Assembly (NCBI GenBank): GCA_002496395.1
Contig: DAJQ01000044.1
Location: 36,807 to 58,501, forward strand
Length of the DNA: 21,695 bases
Direction of reading: 5' to 3'
DNA from: Methanocorpusculaceae archaeon UBA456
GTDB lineage: Archaea > Halobacteriota > Methanomicrobia > Methanomicrobiales > Methanocorpusculaceae
The position numbers were made by a program, and so were the translations under genes. The notes beneath the pieces are model-generated. The model did no database searches. It saw nothing but the letters and a program-made list of their open reading frames with translations, and was not told where the DNA came from. How positions within the stretch are numbered: the stretch's first letter is position 1; the number at the start of each line of letters is the position of its first letter. Shown here in pieces: positions 6,903 to 14,371 of this stretch.

Positions 6903-8353
6903 TACCTGAACTCACTCCAGGATTTATCCTGGCAGTCACCGGTGCCGGGCTCGCGGTCGGATTGTCTGCAATTGGGTCCGGTATGGGTGTCGGCATTGCC
7001 GGCGCTACCGGTGCCGGAGTGATCGCGATAAAGCCCGAGAAGTTCGGGCAGGCACTGGTCTTCCAGGCGGTTCCCCAGACACAGGGGATGTACGGCCTGC
7101 TGGTGGCGGTGTTGATCCTCCTCTCGACCGGGGTGATCGGCGGTGTCGGCGATCCGGTCTCCACCCCGATGGGGCTTGCCGCTCTTGGTGCCGGGTTAGC
7201 GGTCGGTATTGCGGGCCTCTCGGCAATCGGTCAGGGTATTGCCGCATCTGCGGGGATTGCCACGAGCTCTGAGGACGATACTGCGATGGGGAGATCCCTT
7301 GTCTTCTCGGTGATCCCCGAGACGCAGGCGATCTACGGATTGCTGGTTGCGATCCTGATCATGGCGTTCTCCGGTATCCTGGCGGGTAATGCGGTTGCGA
7401 CGATGGCAACCGGGCTTGCCGCGATCGGCTGCGGCCTTGCGGTTGGTCTTGCCGGCCTCTCTGCGATCGGTCAGGGTATTGCCGCTGCTGCCGGCTGCGC
7501 CTCTTCAGCTGAGCATGAAGGGGCGTTTGGCCGTGCCCTCGTCTTCTCGGTGATCCCGGAGACGCAGGCGATCTACGGATTGCTGGTTGCGATCCTGATC
7601 ATGGCATTCACCGGGATGATCGCAGGCGGCCCGATCTCGGATATTTCGATCGGCATCGCTGCAATCGGGTGCGGATTTGCAATCGGCCTTGCGGCACTCT
7701 CTGCTATCGGGCAGGGTATTGCGGCAGCTGCCGGTGCAGCGGCAACCGCAGAGAAACCGGAATCATTCGGACGATCTCTTGTCTTCTCGGTGATCCCGGA
7801 GACGCAGGCGATCTATGGTCTCCTGGTTGCGATCCTGATCATGGCATTCACCGGGATGATCACACGGGATATCGTTCCCACCCTTGCCGCCGGCTTTGCC
7901 TCGATCGCCTGTGGAATTGCTGTTGGTTTCGCAGCACTCTCTGCGATCGGTCAGGGTATTGCCGCATCTGCTGGGATCGCGACCACATCCGAGCGGGAAG
8001 AGATGTTTGGAAAGGGGCTTGTCTTCTCGGTGATTCCTGAGACGCAGGCGATCTATGGCCTGCTGGTTGCGATCCTGATCATGGCATTCACCGGGATCAT
8101 CACCCGTGACGTGACGGCAACCGCGGCTGCGGGCCTTGCCTGTATCGGATCAGGATTTGCCGTCGGCCTTGCGGGTCTCTCTGCCATCGGTCAGGGAATG
8201 ACCGCAGCTGCCGGGATTGGTGCCGTGGCACGGCGGCCTGAGGCAATGGGGCAAAGCCTCGTCTTTGCGGTGATGGCAGAGACCTTTGCAATCTTCGGCC
8301 TGCTGGTTGCGATTTTGATCATGTTTGGAATCGGGCTCTTTGGGGGTCTCTGA
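6899..8353 (+). CDS. ahaK: A-type ATP synthase subunit K, six-hairpin fused proteolipid
   Basis: Rotor-ring c subunit, 484 residues instead of about 80 for a single-hairpin form or about 160 for a two-hairpin form. It contains six tandem hairpins, so 12 predicted membrane helices. Hairpins 2-6 each have Gln in helix 1 (LSAIGQG: Q112, Q192, Q272, Q352, Q432) and Glu in helix 2 (E141, E221, E301, E381, E461). Hairpins 2-5 share PETQAIYG; hairpin 6 has AETFAIFG. Hairpin 1 has LSAIGSG (S27) and PQTQGMYG (Q60), so it lacks both the Gln and the ion-binding Glu. The Q plus E-T-Q...Y set matches the sodium ligands of Enterococcus hirae NtpK, suggesting Na+ coupling (inference). Fused K subunits are known from Methanocaldococcus jannaschii (three hairpins, two carboxylates) and Methanopyrus kandleri (13 hairpins). 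It abuts subunit E with no gap. Confidence 0.95.
   Translation: MIPELTPGFILAVTGAGLAVGLSAIGSGMGVGIAGATGAGVIAIKPEKFGQALVFQAVPQTQGMYGLLVAVLILLSTGVIGGVGDPVSTPMGLAALGAGLAVGIAGLSAIGQGIAASAGIATSSEDDTAMGRSLVFSVIPETQAIYGLLVAILIMAFSGILAGNAVATMATGLAAIGCGLAVGLAGLSAIGQGIAAAAGCASSAEHEGAFGRALVFSVIPETQAIYGLLVAILIMAFTGMIAGGPISDISIGIAAIGCGFAIGLAALSAIGQGIAAAAGAAATAEKPESFGRSLVFSVIPETQAIYGLLVAILIMAFTGMITRDIVPTLAAGFASIACGIAVGFAALSAIGQGIAASAGIATTSEREEMFGKGLVFSVIPETQAIYGLLVAILIMAFTGIITRDVTATAAAGLACIGSGFAVGLAGLSAIGQGMTAAAGIGAVARRPEAMGQSLVFAVMAETFAIFGLLVAILIMFGIGLFGGL
7151..8350 (+). repeat. Five in-frame 240-bp tandem repeats inside ahaK
   Basis: Codons 85-484 of ahaK form five units of exactly 80 codons. The helix-2 block starting GTCTTCTCGGTGAT occurs at 7301, 7541, 7781 and 8021, with a diverged copy at 8261. 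The segment coding for PETQAIYGLLVAILIMAF is almost identical at the DNA level in the first four units, while the loops between helices differ. The fifth unit has drifted in helix 2. Hairpin 1, upstream of this block, is clearly older or differently constrained: it has a longer helix-1 to helix-2 spacing (33 versus 29 residues). Confidence 0.93.
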
Positions 8354-8965
8354 ATGGGGCTTGAGACGATCATCTCCTTGATTAAAGAAGAAACCGAAGA
8401 GGAGATCGCGAGGATCAGGCAGAAGGCAGAAGATGAGTGTACTGCGATCCGCGAAGCTGCCCGGGAGAGAGCCGGTCGTGAACGCGAACGTATCCTCCTT
8501 GAAGGTGAACGGAAATCGCTCCGTGCAGAACAGAAGGTGCTCCTCCAGGCCGAATATGATGAGATGAAAGCCCTCCGTGATGCGAGATGGCAGGGGATCC
8601 GGGAGGTATTTGAGGTGGCTGAAGAAGAGCTGGCTGCACTCTCGTCATCTCCTGAGTATCCCGCCATCATCCGTTCCCTCATCGATGAAGGGAGGGGGAT
8701 CGTCGGGGGGGGAGAGATCGTTCTTCTCTGCCGATCTGCTGATACGAAAGCAGTTGAAAGCGCAGCAGAAGGACTGGAAGGAGTGACGATCCGCTCCTTG
8801 CCACCCCATGATCCGCAGATCCGCTCCGGCGGGGTAATCGTTATGTCCAGAGACTTCCCCATCCGGTGTGATCAGACCTTTGCGACACGGCTGGATCAGA
8901 TGCGGGATATTCTGACTCAGAAGGTATCCGGGATCCTCTATGGAGGTGGGGAGAATGGATATTGA
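8354..8965 (+). CDS. atpE: A-type ATP synthase subunit E (peripheral stalk)
   Basis: A 203-residue peripheral-stalk subunit. The N-terminal half (to about residue 100) is a charged helix (EEETEEEIARIRQKAEDE...) that pairs with subunit H as a coiled coil. The C-terminal half is a globular domain (GIVGGGEIVLLC... then SGGVIVMSRD) that binds the top of the A3B3 head. Length and domain order match archaeal AhaE. The ATG directly follows the K stop codon, with a GGGGG stretch just upstream as a possible ribosome site, so translation is probably coupled to K. The end overlaps subunit C by 11 bases. Confidence 0.92.
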   Translation: MGLETIISLIKEETEEEIARIRQKAEDECTAIREAARERAGRERERILLEGERKSLRAEQKVLLQAEYDEMKALRDARWQGIREVFEVAEEELAALSSSPEYPAIIRSLIDEGRGIVGGGEIVLLCRSADTKAVESAAEGLEGVTIRSLPPHDPQIRSGGVIVMSRDFPIRCDQTFATRLDQMRDILTQKVSGILYGGGENGY

Positions 8966-10142
8966 TCTGATCTTCTCAGAACTCTTCACCGGAGAAGGAT
9001 CAGGGCTGATCGTGATTGCGTTTGCCATTGCGTTTTTTATTGCAGTCTTCATTGCAGTCTCTGCGGGATGGTTCAGGCTGATTCTGAGTATCGCCTCGTT
9101 TGCCTACCCCTCTGCACGGGTCCGGGCGATGGGAAATCCGCTCGTGACGGCAGAAGGTGCTGATACCCTTTCGGATGCTGGCGATCTCCTCGAACTCTTT
9201 GAACGGGCCGGGCGGTCCGGCCACATAATCGAGTACCGGGAAGGGATGGGTCCGGACGATACCGAACGGCTGATCCGTCACTATCACTATACCCTGCTTG
9301 GCAACCTCGCCGTATCGGTCCCGGATGCGATCCACTCCCTGATCCTGGGGTATATCCAGGTCTACGAGGGATTGGAGGTTGCAGCTGTTCTGAGGGGGAT
9401 TAGCGGCGGTCTGCCTGGGGATCTGATCGAGAAGAGGGCGGTTCCGGTCGGCTCATTTTCTGAGTCTGCGATCAGGAAGGCCGCCCATTCTGGCTCTGTT
9501 GAAGAGGCGGTCCAGCGGCTTGACCGGTCAGGTATTCTTCCCCGAATCAGGGATATCTGGAAGGCGGTTGGTGAACAGAACGGATATGCGGCATTCGAAT
9601 CGGCACTTCTTTCAGACTGCTACCGTTCCCTGATGATGACCGCCCGCGGCCTGGATGAATCCCAGTACGAACCTGCAGTCCTGATGATGGGGCGACTGAT
9701 TGACTGCGAAAATCTCAGGATTCTGATCCGTGGACGATTATTTGGTGCGGATGCAGCAGCAATCGAACCATTCCTCATTCAAAGGGGAGGCTTTGAGATC
9801 ACAGATGATATGCTCCGGGCATTAACCCGCTCTGCCGATCTCGTTGAACTGGTCTCGCAGATAAGGGAGACGATGTATGGCCCCTATATCGAGCCCTATA
9901 TTCTTTCTGCGAAAGAGAGCCGGGATCCGGGTGCAATCGAGATGAGCCTCTCGCAATGCCTGCTTGATATCAGCAGGATGGTGAGCAGCCAGTATCATCT
10001 TGGCAGCGGCCCAATCCTCCGGTACCTGATGGCGCTTGGGATCGAATGTGAAAACCTGCGGGCCGCTGCTGCCGGAATTTTGTATCATGTGCCGGCCGAA
10101 TCGATCAGGGGGCAGATGGTGGTGGAGGTGAGTGCGAGGTGA
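8955..10142 (+). CDS. atpC: A-type ATP synthase subunit C with N-terminal membrane helix
   Basis: The central-stalk socket that connects the D/F shaft to the K ring (V-ATPase d homologue). The body, from about YPSARVRAMG (residues 51-60) onward, matches the soluble helical subunit C, including repeated ENLRILIRGR- and ECENLRAAA-type segments. At 395 residues it is longer than the usual 320-360. The extra length is an N-terminal extension with a strongly hydrophobic helix at about residues 17-40 (GLIVIAFAIAFFIAVFIAV), which looks like a membrane anchor. I chose ATG 8955 over ATG 8940 because GGAGGTG at 8942-8948 is well placed for it. The gene overlaps E by 11 bases and F by four (GTGA). Confidence 0.9.
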   Translation: MDIDLIFSELFTGEGSGLIVIAFAIAFFIAVFIAVSAGWFRLILSIASFAYPSARVRAMGNPLVTAEGADTLSDAGDLLELFERAGRSGHIIEYREGMGPDDTERLIRHYHYTLLGNLAVSVPDAIHSLILGYIQVYEGLEVAAVLRGISGGLPGDLIEKRAVPVGSFSESAIRKAAHSGSVEEAVQRLDRSGILPRIRDIWKAVGEQNGYAAFESALLSDCYRSLMMTARGLDESQYEPAVLMMGRLIDCENLRILIRGRLFGADAAAIEPFLIQRGGFEITDDMLRALTRSADLVELVSQIRETMYGPYIEPYILSAKESRDPGAIEMSLSQCLLDISRMVSSQYHLGSGPILRYLMALGIECENLRAAAAGILYHVPAESIRGQMVVEVSAR

Positions 10143-10456
10143 GGATCGTGGCACTTGGTGATCGGACGGTCACCCTCATCTGCCGGCTAGGCGGTGTGGC
10201 GGAAACGATCCGGTGTGAGGATGATTCATCTGCTGAAGCTGCACTGAAAGAGCTTCTTATCGACGAATCTGTCGGTATTATCCTTATACAGGATCGGTAT
10301 GCACGACCGCTCATCCCGATACTTGAAGAGCATGGGCGGTCTCACCGGGTCTATCCGGTTGTTGTAGAAATACCGGGGCCAAAGGGTCCGGTGAAAGGAG
10401 ATGATAGCATAACCGAGGCGATCAGGCGGGTTGCCGGACGGGGGATTCCAGGGTGA
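10139..10456 (+). CDS. atpF: A-type ATP synthase subunit F (central stalk)
   Basis: A 105-residue Rossmann-like subunit of the central stalk that binds the D shaft and helps couple catalysis to rotation. It begins MRIVALGDRTVTL, has the SVGIILIQDR strand-turn, and ends with the short flexible C-terminal helix region typical of AhaF. It starts at GTG 10139, which overlaps the TGA of subunit C (GTGA); GGAGGTG at 10124-10130 is a good ribosome site. The next gene, A, begins four bases after its stop. Confidence 0.92.
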   Translation: MRIVALGDRTVTLICRLGGVAETIRCEDDSSAEAALKELLIDESVGIILIQDRYARPLIPILEEHGRSHRVYPVVVEIPGPKGPVKGDDSITEAIRRVAGRGIPG

Positions 10457-10460
10457 TTGG

Positions 10461-12212
10461 ATGACAGAGAGCAGTATAATTCGGATTACAGGGCCGGTTG
10501 TTGAGGCTGACCGGATGCGTGGAGCACAGATGTATGAGGTTGTCTTTGTCGGCAAAGATGAGCTTATCGGCGAGATCATCGGGCTGCAGAACGATACCGC
10601 AACCATCCAGGTTTACGAGGATACCACCGGTATCACCCCCGGTGAGTCGGTAAAAAGGTCAAAGATGCCCCTTTCGGTGGAGCTTGGCCCCGGCCTTCTT
10701 GAGATGATCTATGATGGCATCCAGCGTCCGCTGACAGAGCTTGGGGAGATCTCCGGGGATTTCATCGTCCGGGGGGTCTCGGCTCCGGCACTCTCGCGTG
10801 AAAAAAAGTTCCATTTCACCCCTTCCCTCTCAGAGGGCGACGAAATCTCCGGCGGTGCGGTGATCGGATCAGTTCCTGAGACGAAACAGATCCTGCACAG
10901 AATCCTCCTCCCACCGAATCTCTCGGGGATGGTGGAGCGGATCGCAGGCGAAGGCGAATATACCGTGGAAGAGACGATCCTCTGGATCAGGGATGCAACC
11001 GGCACGGTACAGGAACTCACAATGCTCCAGCGCTGGCCGGTCCGGGTACCCCGCCCGATACAGTCGAAGCTCCCGGCGATCCGCCCCCTGATCACCGGCC
11101 AGCGGGTGATCGACTCCTTCTTCCCGATCGTGCAGGGGGGAACTGCTGCTGTTCCCGGTCCCTTTGGAGCAGGCAAGACGGTTGTCCAGCACCAGCTCGC
11201 CAAATGGTGCGATGCCGATATCATCGTCTATGTCGGCTGCGGTGAACGGGGGAACGAGATGGCTGATGTGCTCAGGCAGTTCCCGGCTCTTGTCGATCCA
11301 AAGACAAAGGAGCCTTTGATGAAGAGAACAGTTCTCATCGGGAATACCTCGAATATGCCGGTTGCAGCCCGCGAGGCATCAGTCTATACCGGGATCACCA
11401 TCGCCGAGTATTACCGGGATATGGGGTATTCTGTAGCCCTGATGGCAGATTCGACCTCCCGGTGGGCAGAGGCGATGCGGGAGATCTCAGGCCGCTTAGA
11501 GGAGATGCCGGGCGAACACGGGTATCCTGCCTATCTCGGCTCCCGGCTTGCCGATTTCTATGAACGGGCAGGGCGGGTGAAGACGCTCTCTGGTGAAGAA
11601 GGCTCAGTCTCGGTGATCGGAGCGGTCTCGCCGCCGGGTGGAGATTTCTCTGAGCCGGTGACCCAGAACACGCTCCGGATCGTCCGGGTCTTCTGGGCGC
11701 TTGATGCTGATCTTGCACACCAGCGGCACTTCCCGGCAGTGAACTGGCTCCTCAGCTACTCCCTCTATTCGGATCTCGTAGCCCCATGGTGGGAGAAGCA
11801 TGGGGGATCTGAATGGGGGAAGATGCGATTGGATCTCCTCGCCCTCCTCCAGAAAGAGAGCGAACTTGAGGAGATTGTCCAGCTGGTCGGCCCCGATCTC
11901 CTCCCCGAAGAGGATAAATTCACGCTGAATGTGGCTGCCATCCTGAGGGAGTCGTTTCTGGTGCAGTCTGCATTTGATCCGGTCGATACCTTCTGCCCAC
12001 CCGGGAAGCAGTATCGGATGATGACGCTGATCCACCGGTATTACCGGCTGGGGCGGCGTGCTGTCAGAGGGATGACAGCTGCTGAGATCCAGAAGCTCCC
12101 GGTGACTGCCCGGCTCTCCCGGCTGGGCCCGATGCCTCACGAGGAGTTCGAGTCATTCTACACGAAGGTTTATGACGAGATTGTCAATGCCTTCCCCGGA
12201 GGTGAAGACTGA
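10461..12212 (+). CDS. atpA: A-type ATP synthase catalytic subunit A
   Basis: Catalytic ATP-binding subunit of the A3B3 head, 583 residues. Domain order is the N-terminal beta barrel, the non-homologous bulge characteristic of A subunits (about residues 110-190), the nucleotide-binding domain with P-loop GPFGAGKT at 233-240, the catalytic Glu in GCGERGNE, and the ADSTSRWAEAMRE segment, then a helical C-terminal domain. The P-loop has Ala237 where most archaeal A subunits have Ser (GPFGSGKT). I chose ATG 10461 rather than the in-frame ATG 10431 because it follows the F stop and gives the family start (ESSIIRITGPVV). Its stop overlaps the B start by one base. Confidence 0.96.
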   Translation: MTESSIIRITGPVVEADRMRGAQMYEVVFVGKDELIGEIIGLQNDTATIQVYEDTTGITPGESVKRSKMPLSVELGPGLLEMIYDGIQRPLTELGEISGDFIVRGVSAPALSREKKFHFTPSLSEGDEISGGAVIGSVPETKQILHRILLPPNLSGMVERIAGEGEYTVEETILWIRDATGTVQELTMLQRWPVRVPRPIQSKLPAIRPLITGQRVIDSFFPIVQGGTAAVPGPFGAGKTVVQHQLAKWCDADIIVYVGCGERGNEMADVLRQFPALVDPKTKEPLMKRTVLIGNTSNMPVAAREASVYTGITIAEYYRDMGYSVALMADSTSRWAEAMREISGRLEEMPGEHGYPAYLGSRLADFYERAGRVKTLSGEEGSVSVIGAVSPPGGDFSEPVTQNTLRIVRVFWALDADLAHQRHFPAVNWLLSYSLYSDLVAPWWEKHGGSEWGKMRLDLLALLQKESELEEIVQLVGPDLLPEEDKFTLNVAAILRESFLVQSAFDPVDTFCPPGKQYRMMTLIHRYYRLGRRAVRGMTAAEIQKLPVTARLSRLGPMPHEEFESFYTKVYDEIVNAFPGGED

Positions 12213-13597
12213 TGCCACCGCTCCGCGAGTTCCAGTCTGTAGTCCGGGTGGCAGGGCCGATCCTTGCCGTATCCGGGATCGATGATGCCGGGTATAACGA
12301 GGTGGTGAAGGTCCTCCTCCCTGATGGCACGATCCGGGCAGGGCAGGTGCTTGAGTCGAGGAAAGGGATGGCGATCGTGATGGTCTTCGGAGGAACCCGC
12401 GATCTCGACTGCGATATCACCGCGGTCCGGTTCACCGGCAGGCCGATGACTATGCCGGTTTCAAAAGAGATGCTCGGCAGGATCTTCTCGGGATCGGCTG
12501 AGCCGATCGATGGCGGCGGGAGTGTGGTTCCCGAGAAGGAGATGGAGATCTCCGGCTATGCGATCAACCCGACAAAACGGGAGTTCCCGCAGGATTCGAT
12601 CGAGACAGGGATCTCTGCAATTGATGGGATGAATACGCTTGTCCGGGGCCAGAAACTCCCGGTCTTCTCGGGATCAGGCCTGCCGCACAGCTTCCTTGCT
12701 GCCCAGATCACCCGGCAGGCTCGTGTTCGCGGGACAGACGAATCATTTGCGGTCGTCTTTGCAGCGATGGGGATCACCCATGAGGAGGCCCGTTTCTTCA
12801 TCGAGGAGTTCTCCGAGACCGGAGCACGGGCACATGCGGTGATCTTTTTGAATCGTGCCGATGATCCTGCAATTGAGCGGATCGTCACCCCACGACTTGC
12901 TCTCACCGCTGCTGAATACCTGGCATTTGACCTGGGGATGCATGTCCTGGTGGTGATGCAGGATATCACCGCATACTGCGAGGCGCTCCGTGAGGTCTCG
13001 GCTGCCCGCGAGGAGATACCGGCACGGAGAGGGTATCCGGGATATATGTATACGGATCTCGCATCGCTCTATGAACGGGCAGGCAGGGTAAAAGGGCGGC
13101 CCGGCTCGATCACCCAGCTCCCGATCCTCTCGATGCCTGATGATGACATCACCCATCCGGTACCTGACCTGACCGGGTATATCACCGAAGGGCAGATCGT
13201 CCTCTCCCGGGAACTGCACCGGAAGGGGATCTACCCACCGATTGATGTGCTTCCCTGCCTGTCACGGCTGATGCAGGGTGGTATCGGGGAAGGGAGGACC
13301 CGGGCCGATCATGCGAGTGTCTCCAGCCAGCTCTATGCTGCCTATGCCCGTGGGCGTCGCCTTTCCGGGCTTGTGGCGGTGATCGGCGATGAAGGGCTGA
13401 CCGATGTCGATCGCCTGTACCTGACCTTCCTTGATCGGTTCGAGCACGAGTTTGTCGGCCAGAAGCGGGACGAGGGGCGTTCGTTTGATGAAACCCTTGA
13501 CCGTGCCTGGGAGCTCCTCTCAATCTTCCCAAAAGACGAGCTCCGGCGGATCGATCCGAAGTATATTGATGACTATTACCGGGGTGGCACCGGGTGA
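12212..13597 (+). CDS. atpB: A-type ATP synthase regulatory subunit B
   Basis: Non-catalytic nucleotide-binding subunit that alternates with A in the head, 461 residues as usual for AhaB. It begins with the beta-barrel segment REFQSVVRVAGPILAVSGI, and where A has a P-loop it has the degenerate FSGSGLPHS, typical of B subunits. It keeps the EEIPARRGYPGYMYTDLA segment that lines the interface with A. GGAGGTGA at 12198-12205 is a strong ribosome site. The ATG overlaps the A stop (TGATG), and the end overlaps the D start (GTGA), supporting equal, coupled translation of the head subunits. Confidence 0.96.
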   Translation: MPPLREFQSVVRVAGPILAVSGIDDAGYNEVVKVLLPDGTIRAGQVLESRKGMAIVMVFGGTRDLDCDITAVRFTGRPMTMPVSKEMLGRIFSGSAEPIDGGGSVVPEKEMEISGYAINPTKREFPQDSIETGISAIDGMNTLVRGQKLPVFSGSGLPHSFLAAQITRQARVRGTDESFAVVFAAMGITHEEARFFIEEFSETGARAHAVIFLNRADDPAIERIVTPRLALTAAEYLAFDLGMHVLVVMQDITAYCEALREVSAAREEIPARRGYPGYMYTDLASLYERAGRVKGRPGSITQLPILSMPDDDITHPVPDLTGYITEGQIVLSRELHRKGIYPPIDVLPCLSRLMQGGIGEGRTRADHASVSSQLYAAYARGRRLSGLVAVIGDEGLTDVDRLYLTFLDRFEHEFVGQKRDEGRSFDETLDRAWELLSIFPKDELRRIDPKYIDDYYRGGTG

Positions 13598-14241
13598 GCC
13601 GGAGGCTCCCCCCCGGCACACGTCCGACACGGATCGAACTCCTGAAGGTCAGAAAGCGGCTTGTGATCGCTGAGAAGGGGCATGAACTTCTCAGGGAGAA
13701 GCTCGATGTGATGGTGATGGAGTTCTTCTCCCTCTCAAAACGGCGGGATGAGCTGAGGAGGGTGATGGAGGAGGCGTTTGCAACGGCATACCCGGCACTC
13801 TTTGCAGCAGAGATGGCGGCGACACACCGTGAGGTGGAGAGCTGTGCCGCTGTGGAGCGGAGCATCCCCGATATTTCGATCATTGAGAAAGGTATCATGG
13901 GGGTGGGTGTTCCCCGGTTTGATATCCCCGATCTGCTCAGAGAAAGGCGTGTCCCCGGATACGGCTTCTCAGCAGCAACCGGGAGGCTGGATCATGCCTC
14001 GAATCTTGCAGAAGAGGCAGTCGCAGCCGCGATCCGGCTCGCCGAGGTGGAAGGCGCCCTCCTCCGGCTCTCGTCCCGAATCACCTCGGTGCGGCGGCGG
14101 GCAAATGCCCTAGATTCGATCATGATCCCCCAGCTGAAAGGGGTGATTGCCTATATCTCGGATTATCTCGAGGAGATGGAGCGGGAGGATCTCTTCAGGA
14201 GGAAACGGACCAAGGCACGGGGGGAGGAGCGGCGATGGTGA
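13594..14241 (+). CDS. atpD: A-type ATP synthase subunit D (central rotor shaft)
   Basis: A 215-residue rotor shaft subunit, two long helices forming an antiparallel coiled coil that turns inside the A3B3 head. The family signature PTRIELLKVRKRL occurs near residue 10 and the C-terminal helix (RLSSRITSVRRRANALDS) is well conserved in D subunits. The start is GTG 13594, overlapping the B stop codon. The final seven bases overlap a 36-codon membrane peptide gene. Confidence 0.94.
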   Translation: MSRRLPPGTRPTRIELLKVRKRLVIAEKGHELLREKLDVMVMEFFSLSKRRDELRRVMEEAFATAYPALFAAEMAATHREVESCAAVERSIPDISIIEKGIMGVGVPRFDIPDLLRERRVPGYGFSAATGRLDHASNLAEEAVAAAIRLAEVEGALLRLSSRITSVRRRANALDSIMIPQLKGVIAYISDYLEEMEREDLFRRKRTKARGEERRW

Positions 14242-14345
14242 ATAATTATCTGCCCCTCCTGTACCTGGCTCTTGGTATTGCCGGGGTGGTGACGGTGGCA
14301 ATCGGGGGGATTGTGCTGATATTGATTGTTATTGGGGTGATCTGA
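14235..14345 (+). CDS. 36-aa membrane mini-protein closing the ATP synthase operon
   Basis: A 36-codon open frame starting inside the end of subunit D. GGAGG at 14223-14227 lies seven bases before its ATG, the best-placed ribosome site in this part of the operon. The product is almost entirely one hydrophobic helix (about residues 5-36: YLPLLYLALGIAGVV then an Ile/Val/Leu-rich run) with Gly-rich spacing. It sits where M. mazei carries the poorly understood small gene ahaG, so it may be a counterpart, but I cannot show homology. It could be a ring or stator accessory peptide, or an assembly factor. Confidence 0.55.
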   Translation: MVNNYLPLLYLALGIAGVVTVAIGGIVLILIVIGVI

Positions 14346-14371
14346 TCCGGATGGGATCTCAATTCTCCCGT

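Noticed and set aside
6899..8353. Reading the ahaK repeats as an assembly artefact
   Set aside because: The units differ in loops and at both ends, the frame stays open throughout, and hairpins 1 and 6 have distinct, mechanistically sensible changes, so a true multi-hairpin gene is more likely.
13182..13898. 238-codon minus-strand frame opposite subunits B and D
   Set aside because: It is a shadow frame with Arg/Ser-rich low-information sequence lying across two confident genes.
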